The notes beneath the pieces were generated by a model. It ran no database searches. It had not been told where the DNA came from and saw nothing but the letters and a program-made list of their open reading frames with translations. Made by a program: the position numbers and the translations under genes. A stretch of DNA of 64,000 bases from Desulfobacterales bacterium (GTDB lineage: Bacteria > Desulfobacterota > Desulfobacteria > Desulfobacterales > Desulfosalsimonadaceae): contig JAXHNP010000007.1 in the NCBI GenBank assembly GCA_034520365.1, positions 930,001 to 994,000 on the forward strand. Reading direction: 5' to 3'. How positions within the stretch are numbered: the first letter of the stretch is position 1; each line of letters begins with the position of its first letter. Shown one piece after another: positions 34,375-43,837 of this stretch.

Positions 34375-34443
34375 CATTTGGCGGATGCGCTGGCGCTTAT
34401 CCGCCCTCCGGATTACTCCTGCCGAGATAAAGCCGTGGGTTAG
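34351..34443. repeat. REP-like hairpin flanked by an imperfect copy of the DUF368 gene's last codons
   Basis: GGCGGAT-GCGC and GCGC-TT-ATCCGCC form a strong hairpin at 34380-34405. On either side lie similar sequences, CGCGAGAAAGCCGTGGGGTAG ending at 34374 and CCGAGATAAAGCCGTGGGTTAG ending at 34443; each is described here in parts: GAGAAAGCCGTGGGGTAG and GAGATAAAGCCGTGGGTTAG. The second one ends inside the coaD stop codon. It looks like an insertion with a duplicated target or a local duplication. Confidence 0.6.
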
Positions 34444-34928
34444 GCCAGGGCGGCGAATTTTTCCTGAAGCTGTTTCTGGACCACCGGCGGCACCATGCTT
34501 TCAATGTTTCCGCCAAACCGCGCGGCCTCCTTGATGATGGAGGAGCTGGTGAATATCCAGCGAAGCCCGGTCATAAGGAATACGGTCTGGATCTCCCGGT
34601 TCAGCCGCCGGTTCATGAGCGCCATCTGGAATTCATATTCAAAATCCGATACCGCCCGCATGCCCCGCAGGATGGCATTGGCCTGCCGGCGCTGGGCATA
34701 GTCCACGAGCAGGCCCTTATAAGAGTCTATCTCGATATTCTCAACGTCCTTTAGGGACTCCCGCAGAAGGGCGACGCGTTCATCAACGGAAAAGAGCGTT
34801 TGCTTGGCGGGGTTGTCCAGAATGGTGATGATAATTCGGTCAAAAATTTTCAGGCCGCGCTGGATAATATCCAGGTGCCCGTTGGTGACCGGATCAAATG
34901 AACCGGGGTATACCGCCGTACGTTCCAT
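34440..34928 (-). CDS. coaD: Phosphopantetheine adenylyltransferase
   Basis: A 162-residue nucleotidyltransferase of the CoaD family, the usual length. The nucleotide-binding motif PGSFDPVTNGHLD lies at residues 7-19, and the C-terminal signature SSSIIKEAARFGG follows. It transfers AMP to 4'-phosphopantetheine in coenzyme A synthesis. It follows rsmD by 33 bases on the minus strand, a pairing seen in many bacteria. AAGGATGGCCCT upstream of the ATG gives a weak ribosome-binding site. Confidence 0.95.
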   Translation of the reverse strand: MERTAVYPGSFDPVTNGHLDIIQRGLKIFDRIIITILDNPAKQTLFSVDERVALLRESLKDVENIEIDSYKGLLVDYAQRRQANAILRGMRAVSDFEYEFQMALMNRRLNREIQTVFLMTGLRWIFTSSSIIKEAARFGGNIESMVPPVVQKQLQEKFAALA

Positions 34929-34961
34929 AGGGCCATCCTTGTCACATGTTATTTTCGGGTT

Positions 34962-35561
34962 CTATTGGTCTGATACCGTCTCCGAGGGGGATTGCGGCAA
35001 CGCCCTCTCTATCATAAAATTTAAAAAGGTTACAAGGGTTTTTCCATACCTGCGGCGGTCCGTGACGTAAAACGGGGGATGGATTTCGGGCAGAGGGGCT
35101 TTGGCTGAATGTTCGATGGCAATGACGGCCCCGTTTTCAAGCCCGTTGCTTTCCGCCAGGTTTTTAAGGGCTGGCGCTATAAAATCGCCCTGGTAGGGTG
35201 GATCCATAAATGCCACGTCAAAACCGGGCCGAAGGGATCGGATGCAGTTCAGATCCCGGGTGATATCCCATTTGATGCACTGGGCCTGCTTTTCCGCCCG
35301 GCAGAGGCGGATGTTTTTTTTTATCGCCGCAATGGCCCGGTCATCGGACTCAATAAATACCGCGCGCGCCGCCCCCCGGCTTAGGGCTTCCAGACCGAAT
35401 GCGCCGGTGCCGGCAAACAGATCCAAAATCCGGGCGTGCGCTATATCCCGGGCCAGAATGCTGAATATGGCCTCTCTGACTTTCCCGCCGGTGGGTCGGA
35501 TCTCTTTGCCGCGGACCGGCATGAGTTTTCTGCCTTTATATAAGCCGCTGATAATTCGCAT
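34962..35561 (-). CDS. rsmD: 16S rRNA (guanine966-N2)-methyltransferase RsmD
   Basis: A 199-residue SAM methyltransferase. It starts MRIISGLYKGRKL, and the REAIFSIL segment marks the family. Motif I is ILDLFAGTGAFGLEALSRG, and the catalytic motif is AFMDPPY. It methylates G966 in the small-subunit rRNA. It lies 4 bases after the response regulator gene and ahead of coaD, consistent with the conserved rsmD-coaD pair. Confidence 0.94.
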   Translation of the reverse strand: MRIISGLYKGRKLMPVRGKEIRPTGGKVREAIFSILARDIAHARILDLFAGTGAFGLEALSRGAARAVFIESDDRAIAAIKKNIRLCRAEKQAQCIKWDITRDLNCIRSLRPGFDVAFMDPPYQGDFIAPALKNLAESNGLENGAVIAIEHSAKAPLPEIHPPFYVTDRRRYGKTLVTFLNFMIERALPQSPSETVSDQ

Positions 35562-35565
35562 GGGA

Positions 35566-36918
35566 TTATTTCATCTTTCTGGCGATCTTTTGAACCTGCG
35601 ATTTGTCCGCACCGATGCGTTTGGCGGTTTTTGAGATATCGAATTCATACTGCCTGAGTTTTTGACGGATAAAGGCCTGCTCAAAGGCCTGCTGGGCCTC
35701 TTTCAAACGGTCAAAGGCAAACAGGGCGGGGTCTGCTTCTTTACTCTCGCCTGATTTCGGATTATACGGCGGCGGGATATCCGATGCCTCGATGGTCTCC
35801 TTGGTTGTGCTAATCACCAGCCGCTCCAGCAGATTTTTTAACTCCCGCACATTGCCGGGCCAGGAATACTGCTGCAGCATTGTGAGGGCGGATTCGGAAA
35901 GGGTTTTGAGTGCCAGCGCGTTATTTTCGGCAATTTGGGTTAAAAATAATCCGGCCAGCTCCGGAATGTCCGCTTGGCGCTCCCGCAGCGGGGGAACTTC
36001 GATCGGTATCACATTGATGCGATAATACAGATCCTCCCGGAACCGGCCGGCTTCGATTTCCCCGGCCAGATCCTTGTTGCTCGAGGCGATGATCCGCACG
36101 TCTACGGAGAGTGTCCGGTCTCCGCCGATGCGCTGGTATTTTTTTTCCTGCAGGACCCGGAGCAGGGTGGCCTGGGTCTTTAAGTCCATATCCCCGATTT
36201 CGTCAAAAAACAGGGTGCCCTGATCCGCCAGTTCAAATTTTCCCTTCTTTTTTGCCGTGGCCTCGGTAAAGGCGCCTTTTTCATGGCCTAAGAGTTCGCT
36301 CTCGAAAAGTTCATGCGAGATGGCTGCGCAGTTGACATCAATCAAGGGCTTATCCGCCCGGTGGCTGAACTGATGGATCATGCGGGCGACCAGCTCTTTG
36401 CCGGTGCCGTGTTCGCCGGAGATCAATACCCAGGCATCCGTGGGCGCGGCAATGCTGATCTGTTTTTTTAGTTCCTGGATCGGGGGGCTGCTGCCGGTGA
36501 TGGCGTTTCGCTCAATGGTTTTTTTCCGCAGATACTGATTCTCTTCCTCCAGCCGGCGGAAGTTTAGGGCGTTATTAATGGCCACGATGACCTTGTCGAT
36601 GGAGATGGGCTTTTCGATAAAATCATAGGCGCCCATTTTGGTGGCATTCACCGCGGTTTCAATGGTGCCGTGGCCGGTGATCATCACGACCTGGGTGCTG
36701 GGATGGTGTATCTTGATCTCTTTTAGGGTGTCAATCCCGTCAATGCCCGGCATCCAGATATCGAGCAGCACCAGATCCGGCAGTTCCTTTTCAAGGATTT
36801 TAAGCGCCTCATACCCATTGGTGGCGGTCAGGGTCTCAAACCCTTCGTCAGCCAGGATCCCGCTCAATGATTTGAGTATGGACGCTTCATCATCAACAAT
36901 CAGAATCGATGGAAACAT
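35566..36918 (-). CDS. NtrC/NtrX-family sigma-54 response regulator with a GAFTEA loop
   Basis: About 450 residues. The receiver has Asp9-Asp10 and phosphoacceptor Asp53 in VLLDIWMPG. The AAA+ domain has Walker A GEHGTGKE, the sigma-54 contact loop GHEKGAFTEATAKKKG, and Walker B LFFDEIGDM. The loop reads GAFTEA instead of the usual GAFTGA. The C-terminus ends in a short helix-turn-helix (DISKTAKRIGADKSQVQKI). AAGGAG six bases before the ATG at 36918 fixes the start, although the frame is open to 37215 inside the kinase gene. It sits 10 bases after the kinase gene, making an NtrYX-type pair. Confidence 0.93.
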   Translation of the reverse strand: MFPSILIVDDEASILKSLSGILADEGFETLTATNGYEALKILEKELPDLVLLDIWMPGIDGIDTLKEIKIHHPSTQVVMITGHGTIETAVNATKMGAYDFIEKPISIDKVIVAINNALNFRRLEEENQYLRKKTIERNAITGSSPPIQELKKQISIAAPTDAWVLISGEHGTGKELVARMIHQFSHRADKPLIDVNCAAISHELFESELLGHEKGAFTEATAKKKGKFELADQGTLFFDEIGDMDLKTQATLLRVLQEKKYQRIGGDRTLSVDVRIIASSNKDLAGEIEAGRFREDLYYRINVIPIEVPPLRERQADIPELAGLFLTQIAENNALALKTLSESALTMLQQYSWPGNVRELKNLLERLVISTTKETIEASDIPPPYNPKSGESKEADPALFAFDRLKEAQQAFEQAFIRQKLRQYEFDISKTAKRIGADKSQVQKIARKMK

Positions 36919-36928
36919 AAATGCTCCT

Positions 36929-39166
36929 TCAGGTGCCGTTAACCGGCAGTTCGACCACAAACCGGGCCCCCCGGGGCGGGTTGTCCGCCGCCCAGATGCG
37001 GCCGTTGTGATCGGACACGATAGTGCTGACAATGGCCAGCCCCAGGCCCATGCCCGTTTTTTTGGTGGTAAAATCCGGTTCAAACAGAAACGGTTTGTCT
37101 TTGTCGGAAATGCCTTCGCCCGTGTCCGCGACAGCCAGGTAAACTTTGTCCCGCCGGGCATTGCAGGAAACCTCCACGGTGATCTGTCCCTTGGTTTTAA
37201 TAGAGGAGATCGCATTGTCGATAAGGTTGATCAGGCTTTGTTTAATCTGCTGCCGGTCAAGCCGCAGCATCGGGATATTATCCTGGATTTGTGTATGAAA
37301 CTCAATATTGGGGTACCCATCCTCGTACAAAGCCACCGATTCCTTAACGATCGGGGGCAGTTCACACGGGGTCGGGTTGGCGGTCGGGAATTTGGCGAAT
37401 GTAGAGAATTCGTTGACCAGGTTGCGGATCAACTCCGTATGCTCGGCAATGGTCTGGATGCATTCGTCAAAGACCGGATCATCGATCGCGGATTTGTATT
37501 TGCGCTTCAGCCGCTGCGCGGAAAGCGATATCGGGGTGAGCGGATTTTTAACCTCATGGGCGATCCGCCGGGCGACTTCCCGCCAGGCGGCCATCCGCTG
37601 GGCTTTCTCGATTTCGGTCATGTCGTCAAAGACCATCACCAGCCCGATCTGGCGGCCGTTGTCATCTTTTAAGGCGTTGAAGGTCACCTTGAAGCTTCGC
37701 GATTTGCCCTGAATGGTCATATTGACCGACTTAATGAGGCTCTCCTCCCGTTTTTCCCAGAACCGGTCCCGGATCTCCTGGATCAGGGCATTGTCTTCCT
37801 CCTTAAGCAGATGTTTATAGCTCTTGTTTATCACATCCTCGGCACTGATATTTAACATCCGCTCGGCCGAATCGTTGATGGTGGTGATGAGACCATGGGA
37901 GTCAAGGGAGATCACGCCGGTGGACACATTGTTTAACACGATTTCCATGTACCGCCGGCGCTCCTCGATTTCGATGTTCTGCTCATAGAGCTTTTTGGCC
38001 GAGAATTCGAGTTCTTTTCGGTTAAAGCGCAGATCCCGGGTCATTTTATTAAAGGAGTCCACCAGGGTTTTGATTTCATCGTCGGCAATGACATCGATCC
38101 GGTAGGAGAGGTCACCCTCCGCGACCCGGCGCGTGCCCTCGGCCAGCTCCATGATCGGCACGGTAATGTTTCGGGATAGATACATCCCGAACCAGATGGC
38201 GCAGAAAACCACCAGCAGGGAGACAATCGAAAGGGTAATATAATAGGATATCCGAATGGGGCGCTTTAACATTTTCATCTGCTGGTATTCTTCAAACCCC
38301 TTGGAGATGGAGCCCAGATTTTTTTCCAAATCCGGCGGCAAAATAATACTGATCACGACAAAGCCGTCAATATCCGGGCCCTGCGCCCCATAGGGGATGG
38401 CGGAGATATTTCGGATGATTTCGCCGCCCGCCATATGCTCGGAGACAGACCATGTCTTTTTGGAATCGGCCATGCCTTTTTGCAGGGCATCCGCATCCAC
38501 CGGTTCGAAGGTGTGGTTTTTGAGATTTTCGGAAACCGACTGGGTGAGCCGCTTAAAATTCGAGTTATAAAATTCCACGGCGTTTAAATTAAAGGCGCGC
38601 TGGACCACCTGGGTATAGTTGCCCAGTTCGGAGCGGTTTTTGGGCGCCAGCAGGTCCCGGGAGTCGACCTGATAGGCGGCTTTATCCAGGAAAAAGGTAT
38701 TGTTTTCCTCCACCAGTTTGTACAGATTCTGCCCCACCTCCAGAGAGTTTTCCAGGGCCTGTTCAATGGGGATTTTAAACCAGAACTCGATGCTGGTGGT
38801 GATGAACTGGATGGAGAAAAAGAACAGCACAACGGTGGGCAAAAGGGTAAGCCCGATAAATGCGGCTATCAGCTTGGTCCTGAGCTTGCTGCCGGCCACC
38901 CGGTTTCTGCGTTCATGATAGAGCTTGATCACATTTCGGAAAATAAGGAAAAAAAGCGTGATCAAAAGCAGCATGTTGATATTCATCAAAATGAACATCA
39001 ACGCCATATTGGCCGGCGGGATCTGGGAGCCGGAGCCAAAGGCGCGGACCGTGATATAGCTTAAAACCGAGATCAGCGCAACGACCCCGATGATAATAAT
39101 GACCTCGCGCTTGCGGCGTTTGCGATCCATTGCAGTGCTCGGCGCTTTGTATCGGTTAGGTTTCAT
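36929..39166 (-). CDS. NtrY-like membrane sensor histidine kinase
   Basis: About 745 residues. N-terminal transmembrane helices occupy about 20-110, with a periplasmic sensory loop of about 170 residues and a further helix near 290. HAMP follows (about 310-365, with PIMELAEGTRRVAEGDLSYRI), then a PAS domain about 400-510, and HisKA with His in IAHEVKNPLTPISLS. The ATPase domain has the N box NLIDNAI, G1 ADTGEGI and G2 TGMGLGLAI. The arrangement is NtrY. The frame is open to 39283. The ATG at 39166 and one at 39130 are both possible starts, neither with a strong ribosome-binding site. It partners the adjacent regulator. Confidence 0.92.
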   Translation of the reverse strand: MKPNRYKAPSTAMDRKRRKREVIIIIGVVALISVLSYITVRAFGSGSQIPPANMALMFILMNINMLLLITLFFLIFRNVIKLYHERRNRVAGSKLRTKLIAAFIGLTLLPTVVLFFFSIQFITTSIEFWFKIPIEQALENSLEVGQNLYKLVEENNTFFLDKAAYQVDSRDLLAPKNRSELGNYTQVVQRAFNLNAVEFYNSNFKRLTQSVSENLKNHTFEPVDADALQKGMADSKKTWSVSEHMAGGEIIRNISAIPYGAQGPDIDGFVVISIILPPDLEKNLGSISKGFEEYQQMKMLKRPIRISYYITLSIVSLLVVFCAIWFGMYLSRNITVPIMELAEGTRRVAEGDLSYRIDVIADDEIKTLVDSFNKMTRDLRFNRKELEFSAKKLYEQNIEIEERRRYMEIVLNNVSTGVISLDSHGLITTINDSAERMLNISAEDVINKSYKHLLKEEDNALIQEIRDRFWEKREESLIKSVNMTIQGKSRSFKVTFNALKDDNGRQIGLVMVFDDMTEIEKAQRMAAWREVARRIAHEVKNPLTPISLSAQRLKRKYKSAIDDPVFDECIQTIAEHTELIRNLVNEFSTFAKFPTANPTPCELPPIVKESVALYEDGYPNIEFHTQIQDNIPMLRLDRQQIKQSLINLIDNAISSIKTKGQITVEVSCNARRDKVYLAVADTGEGISDKDKPFLFEPDFTTKKTGMGLGLAIVSTIVSDHNGRIWAADNPPRGARFVVELPVNGT

Positions 39167-39182
39167 GGTTCTGGGGCGGGGG

Positions 39183-39758
39183 TTAGTATTTAAACTTAAA
39201 CGAATGCCAGCTTGTTTCAAAATCCCACAGGGCGGTGAAAAAAAGGATGTAATGCAGCTTAAACGGCAGTGTGACTTTGTCAAGTTCGGCTTTGGCCCGG
39301 ATTATGTAGCGGTGCTCTTTTTCCAAAGGATCAAGATCGGTCAGGCGAAAGCTTTTGATTTCAGCCATGAGGGATTTGGCCTGCTCAAAGGATTTGGTGG
39401 TGATGGCCTTGTCAGCATCCCAGGAGCGCTTGATCACATACTCATCCTTCATATTATTGTATTTAATCGTGTGGGTAAAGCTTTTGGCCGCGATTTTTTT
39501 CTTAAACCACAGGATCTTATCTTCCTCCAGGCGCACGAAATAGGAGAAGGTCGTGGGGATGCCGTTTTGGATCGCCTCGACCATTTCCCGGGTAAAGGCC
39601 CCCTTGACCGAAAAAAAAACAAGCAGGTCATCCCGGTTGTTGGTGACCGCAAAATCAGCGATTTTTACCTCTTTGGCCATCACTGGGGATGAGAGGGCGA
39701 GCAGCAAACATGCGGCGACCAGCAGAATTTTAAGTATTACGCCATCCGGTTTTTTCAT
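39183..39758 (-). CDS. DUF4390 periplasmic protein
   Basis: About 191 residues with a signal peptide (cleavage likely after VMA, about 28). The mature protein is beta-rich: EVKIADFAVTNNRDDLLVFF, then VKGAFTREMVEAIQNGIPT and TFSYFVRLEEDKILWF. This is the DUF4390 pattern, whose genes often precede NtrYX-like pairs in deltaproteobacteria. The ATG at 39758 has GGAGG 11 bases away. An upstream TTG at 39776 is possible. Function unknown. It may form part of a signal-sensing or envelope stress unit with the kinase. Confidence 0.85.
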   Translation of the reverse strand: MKKPDGVILKILLVAACLLLALSSPVMAKEVKIADFAVTNNRDDLLVFFSVKGAFTREMVEAIQNGIPTTFSYFVRLEEDKILWFKKKIAAKSFTHTIKYNNMKDEYVIKRSWDADKAITTKSFEQAKSLMAEIKSFRLTDLDPLEKEHRYIIRAKAELDKVTLPFKLHYILFFTALWDFETSWHSFKFKY

Positions 39759-39789
39759 AAGCGTTTCGGCCTCCAAAATCTCGCCGGCC

Positions 39790-40761
39790 TCAGATGATCA
39801 CCGAGGTCTGATCCGCCCCGGGTCGTTCAAACATATCCTGGGCATTCAGCGATGCCGTCTCCCATGCTGATTTTTGATCAAAAAAGGTTTTCAGGAATTC
39901 ATGGTTAAAATTGTGGCCGGATTTGTATAAAACAAGATGGCCCAGAATCGGCATACCAAGTAAAGAAAAATCCCCGATCGCGTCAAGTATTTTATGCCGC
40001 ACGAATTCATCCGGGTGCCGTAAACCGCCTTCATTCATGACCCCGTTTTCATCAATGACCACTGAGTTGTCAAGCGATCCGCCTTTGGCCAGCCCGAAAA
40101 ACTGCATGTATTCGACTTCCTTAAGAAAGCCGAATGTCCGGGCATCACTGATTTCCCGGACGAAATTTTCCTCCGAGAGGAGTACCGAAAAAGTCTGCTC
40201 GCCGATGGCCGGGTGGTCGAATTTAATGGTGCTGGTCAGCCGGCGTTCCCGGGACGGATACAGGTGCACGGATTTGTCTTCGCCGACCAATTTTATGGGC
40301 GATTTGACCACAAAGTACATCCGCGGCGCATCCTGTTTGACAATGCCTGCCTCGCGGATGGCCCGGGTAAATTCGCCGGTGCTGCCGTCCATGATCGGGG
40401 GCTCGTAATTGTCAAGTTCACATATGGCATTGTCAATCATCAGGCCCGCAAAACAGGCCATCAAGTGCTCGATCGTTGAGACAATGCAGCCGCCTTCGCC
40501 GATGACCGTGGCCAGGCTCGTATCCACCACCCGGCTGAAAGTGGCCTTAACGAGCGGGGCCGTGGGCAGATCGATCCGCCTGAAATTAATGCCGAAATTT
40601 GTGGGCGCGGGTTTGATGGTGAGATTTACCGACTGGCCCGAATGCACCCCGACCCCGGAAAAATGGACCGGCTTTGCCAGGGTCCGCTGATGAAGGGGGC
40701 AGGATTCGCAAATCGCGACGGTATTCTCATTTTTAGAATTTTTCGGGTGATTGCTGTCCAT
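39790..40761 (-). CDS. lpxC: UDP-3-O-acyl-N-acetylglucosamine deacetylase (LpxC)
   Basis: About 323 residues of the zinc-dependent LpxC family, catalysing the committed step of lipid A synthesis. Metal and active-site motifs are visible: STIEHLMA, KGGSLDNSVV, EFVRHKILDAIGD and the closing KSGHNFNHEF. PVHFSGVGVHSGQSV marks the N-terminus of the fold. The frame is open well upstream to 41325, but the region before 40761 shows no homologous sequence, and the ATG at 40761 is the best start though its ribosome-binding site is weak. An unusual leader of about 18 residues with two Cys precedes the fold. It shows the host is Gram-negative with LPS. Confidence 0.94.
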   Translation of the reverse strand: MDSNHPKNSKNENTVAICESCPLHQRTLAKPVHFSGVGVHSGQSVNLTIKPAPTNFGINFRRIDLPTAPLVKATFSRVVDTSLATVIGEGGCIVSTIEHLMACFAGLMIDNAICELDNYEPPIMDGSTGEFTRAIREAGIVKQDAPRMYFVVKSPIKLVGEDKSVHLYPSRERRLTSTIKFDHPAIGEQTFSVLLSEENFVREISDARTFGFLKEVEYMQFFGLAKGGSLDNSVVIDENGVMNEGGLRHPDEFVRHKILDAIGDFSLLGMPILGHLVLYKSGHNFNHEFLKTFFDQKSAWETASLNAQDMFERPGADQTSVII

Positions 40762-40900
40762 GTAGAACGGATATAACTGATGTGAAAAAAAAATGCAAAC
40801 ACATGCGTGGCAAAAGCGATTGTCCTCTTTTGTATGCTTTGTTATAACCCTTGTCCATAACCGGGGGACATACGCCTGAAAACATGAATGAGGAGGCGAT

Positions 40901-42427
40901 TTGCTGTCAAAAATTGTAAGCGGGGCGGTCGTCGGGATTGACGGATACCTGATGGAGGTGGAGGTCGATATTGCCCGGGGGCTGCCCGCGTTTACCACTG
41001 TCGGGCTGCCTGAAATAAGCGTCCGGGAAAGCCGGGAGCGGGTCAAGGCGGCGATTACCAACTGCGGATATCGGTTTCCGGATGACCGCATCACGGTCAA
41101 TCTCGCCCCGGCCCATATTAAAAAGGGCGGGACCGGTTTTGATCTGCCCATCGCATTGGGCATTTTGGCGGCTACCGGCATAATTGCAAACAATGGCATC
41201 AGCCATATGCCGATTATCGGCGAGCTTGCGCTGGATGGCCGGGTTAAGCCCATAAACGGCTGCCTGCCCATGGCCATTGCCGCAAGGGATGGGGGGTATG
41301 GGGGCATTATGGTCCCTTTTGCCAACCGCCGGGAGGCGGCTGTGGTAAAAGATATCCCGGTATATCCGGTGAAAAATTTGGCGGAAGCCGTGGATTTTTT
41401 TACCGGTGCCCGCGAGATCAGCCCGGAGCCCTGCGAGCTCGATCATTTATTTAATGATGCGGGCGAAATCACCGATGATTTCGCCGAAGTCGCCGGCCAG
41501 GCCCATGTCAAGCGGGCCATGGAGGTCGCCGCAGCCGGCGGGCACAATCTTCTTATGATCGGTCCGCCGGGATCCGGGAAAACCATGCTGGCCAAAAGAT
41601 TTGCCGGCATCATGCCGGCGATCACCTTTGAGGAGGCGATTGAGACCACCAAAATTTTCAGCGTGGCGGGTCTGATGAATGGACATCCGGGCCTTGTGAC
41701 TAAGCGGCCCTTCCGGGGGCCCCACCATACCATATCCGATGCCGGAATGATCGGGGGCGGGGCAAACCCCAAACCGGGAGAGGTGAGCCTCGCGCATAAC
41801 GGGGTTCTGTTTCTGGATGAACTGCCGGAGTTTAAAAAGCCGGTCCTGGAGGTTCTCAGGCAGCCGCTGGAGGGGTATGAAGTCACGATTTCAAGGGCGG
41901 CCAGCGCCATTACCTATCCCGCCTGTTTTATCCTGATCGGTGCGCTAAATCCCTGCCCGTGCGGCTATTATACGGATTCCCATCATGCCTGCACCTGTTC
42001 CGCCGCTCAGATACAGAAATACCGGCAAAAAATTTCCGGTCCCCTGCTTGACCGGATTGATATTCATATCGAGGTGCCCCGCCTTTCTTATCAGGAGTTG
42101 GCCGGGGAGCGGGCCGAAGAGAGCAGCCGGGCGATCCGTGAACGGGTGGCTGCGGCCAGAGGCCGGCAGGCGCAGCGGTTTAATGCAGCCGGCGGAGATG
42201 TGAATGCCCGGATGAAGGACCGGCATATCAAGCGCTTCTGTCAGGTAAGCCGGGACTCGGCCGCGCTTCTGGAATCCGCGGTCGAGCGGCTCGGCCTGTC
42301 TGCCCGCGCGTATAACCGCGTTTTAAAGATCGCCCGAACCATTGCGGATCTGGCGGGTTCTGAATCCATCGGCACGGATCACCTGGCCGAGGCGATCCAA
42401 TACCGGAGTTTGGATCGGGGGCTATGA
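40901..42427 (+). CDS. comM: Mg-chelatase-like AAA ATPase (ComM/YifB)
   Basis: A 508-residue protein of the YifB/ComM family. It begins LSKIVSGAVVGIDGYLMEVEV and has an N-terminal Lon-like domain, then the AAA domain with Walker A IGPPGSGKTML, Walker B LFLDELPEF and the YYTDSHHACTCS zinc-binding insert. The C-terminus is helical. ComM assists branch migration during natural transformation in Gammaproteobacteria. In Desulfobacterota its role is not known. The start codon is TTG with AGGAGG 4 bases before it. No in-frame ATG lies upstream. Confidence 0.92.
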   Translation: MLSKIVSGAVVGIDGYLMEVEVDIARGLPAFTTVGLPEISVRESRERVKAAITNCGYRFPDDRITVNLAPAHIKKGGTGFDLPIALGILAATGIIANNGISHMPIIGELALDGRVKPINGCLPMAIAARDGGYGGIMVPFANRREAAVVKDIPVYPVKNLAEAVDFFTGAREISPEPCELDHLFNDAGEITDDFAEVAGQAHVKRAMEVAAAGGHNLLMIGPPGSGKTMLAKRFAGIMPAITFEEAIETTKIFSVAGLMNGHPGLVTKRPFRGPHHTISDAGMIGGGANPKPGEVSLAHNGVLFLDELPEFKKPVLEVLRQPLEGYEVTISRAASAITYPACFILIGALNPCPCGYYTDSHHACTCSAAQIQKYRQKISGPLLDRIDIHIEVPRLSYQELAGERAEESSRAIRERVAAARGRQAQRFNAAGGDVNARMKDRHIKRFCQVSRDSAALLESAVERLGLSARAYNRVLKIARTIADLAGSESIGTDHLAEAIQYRSLDRGL

Positions 42428-42491
42428 TGGGTCTGTCCCAAAGGAAAGGCGCCGTTTTTGCCAATAATGGGTGCGGCTGCGGGAGTTTTTC

Positions 42492-43703
42492 ATGGCTGAA
42501 GAGATCGTAGGCAAGACGGAGGCGGGTGACGGTGCCGGTGATGTGTGGGCGGAAATCGATTTGTCGGCGATCCGTCATAACGTCAAACAACTGCGGTCGA
42601 TTTTAACGCCGGGCACCCGGCTGATGATCGTGGTCAAGGCCAACGCTTACGGCCACGGCATTGTGCCGGTGGCCAGACAGGCTTTGGCGGCCGGGGCGGA
42701 TTATCTGGGGGTTGCCCGGTATCCCGAAGCGCTGTGTCTCCGCCAGGCAGGCATCAGGGCGCCGATTTTGATTTTCGGCTACACCCCGCCTGAGTTTACC
42801 TGCGAGCTGCTGGCGCACAATCTTATCCAGACCGTCTATTCCTATCAGACGGCCGGGCAGATGGCCGGGCAGGCCGGGCATTCGGACAATCCTCTGCCTG
42901 TCCATGTAAAAGTGGATACCGGCATGGGGCGGCTGGGGGTGATGGCGGCGGCGCCTGGCTCCGAAAACGGCAGCGGGGAAGAGGGTGTGAATCAGGCGGC
43001 GCTGGATGAGATTGCGGCGATCAAAAACCTTCCCGGCCTGCGGGTCGAAGGTCTATACACGCATTTTGCCACCGCCGACCATCAGGACAAGCGTTTTGCC
43101 CGCCGCCAGTTTGCGCGTTTCCAGCGGTTAAAATCCGCCCTTGCGGATGCCGGAATTACATTTGATCTGTGCCATGCGGCAAACAGCGCGGCGATTATCG
43201 ATATGCCGGAGACCCACATGGATATGGTCCGGGCCGGCATATCGGTTTACGGGCTCTATCCGTCCGACCAGGTAAGCCGCACCCGGATGGCGCTCAAGCC
43301 GGCCATGACCCTTAAATCCCGGATCATTCACCTGAAAACCGTTGGCGCCGGATTTCCCGTGAGCTACGGCGCCACGGCCGAGACAAAGGCGCCCACGACG
43401 ATTGCCACCGTCTCCATCGGGTATGCGGACGGCTATAACCGGCTGCTTTCCTCCAAAGGCCGGATGCTGGTCCGGGGCCAATCCGCCCCTGTGATCGGCC
43501 GGGTCTGCATGGATCAGAGCATGCTGGATGTGGGACACATTGCCAATGTGGAAATGGGCGATGAGGTGGTGGCTTTCGGTCCGGATGATACAGGCGGGCT
43601 GCCCGTGGCAGAGGTGGCGGATCAGCTCGGGACCATCACCTATGAAGTGGTAACCGGGGTTTCCGATCGGGTGGAGCGGCGGTACCCGGAGCGGCGCCGA
43701 TAA
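42492..43703 (+). CDS. alr: Alanine racemase
   Basis: About 403 residues, a fold-type III PLP enzyme. The PLP Lys is in VVKANAYGHG (about residues 35-44), and the second catalytic Tyr in the C-terminal domain is in SIGYADGYNR. VKVDTGMGRLG, with the usual MGR sequence, and VGRVCMDQSM-like IGRVCMDQSMLD are also present. It makes D-alanine for peptidoglycan. The ATG at 42492 has GGGAG six bases upstream. An ATG at 42471 is also in frame. It follows comM after about 65 bases, suggesting cotranscription. Confidence 0.94.
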   Translation: MAEEIVGKTEAGDGAGDVWAEIDLSAIRHNVKQLRSILTPGTRLMIVVKANAYGHGIVPVARQALAAGADYLGVARYPEALCLRQAGIRAPILIFGYTPPEFTCELLAHNLIQTVYSYQTAGQMAGQAGHSDNPLPVHVKVDTGMGRLGVMAAAPGSENGSGEEGVNQAALDEIAAIKNLPGLRVEGLYTHFATADHQDKRFARRQFARFQRLKSALADAGITFDLCHAANSAAIIDMPETHMDMVRAGISVYGLYPSDQVSRTRMALKPAMTLKSRIIHLKTVGAGFPVSYGATAETKAPTTIATVSIGYADGYNRLLSSKGRMLVRGQSAPVIGRVCMDQSMLDVGHIANVEMGDEVVAFGPDDTGGLPVAEVADQLGTITYEVVTGVSDRVERRYPERRR

Positions 43704-43808
43704 ATGCACAATATATTGTATGCGTGCTTCGGATAAACCGCCTATGTTGAAAATTAATGTTTTTGTAACCCCCTGTATCTGCATGAAAAACAGGCAGATC
43801 AAAATTTC

Positions 43809-43837
43809 TTGACAAGTGTTTTGGGGGGTGTTAAATA
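43809..43837 (+). promoter_or_regulatory. Promoter of aprBA
   Basis: TTGACA, 17 bases including a G-rich run, then TAAATA. The match at -35 is perfect. It precedes aprB by about 235 bases, so the transcript carries a long leader. It lies in the gap between alr and aprB. Confidence 0.65.
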
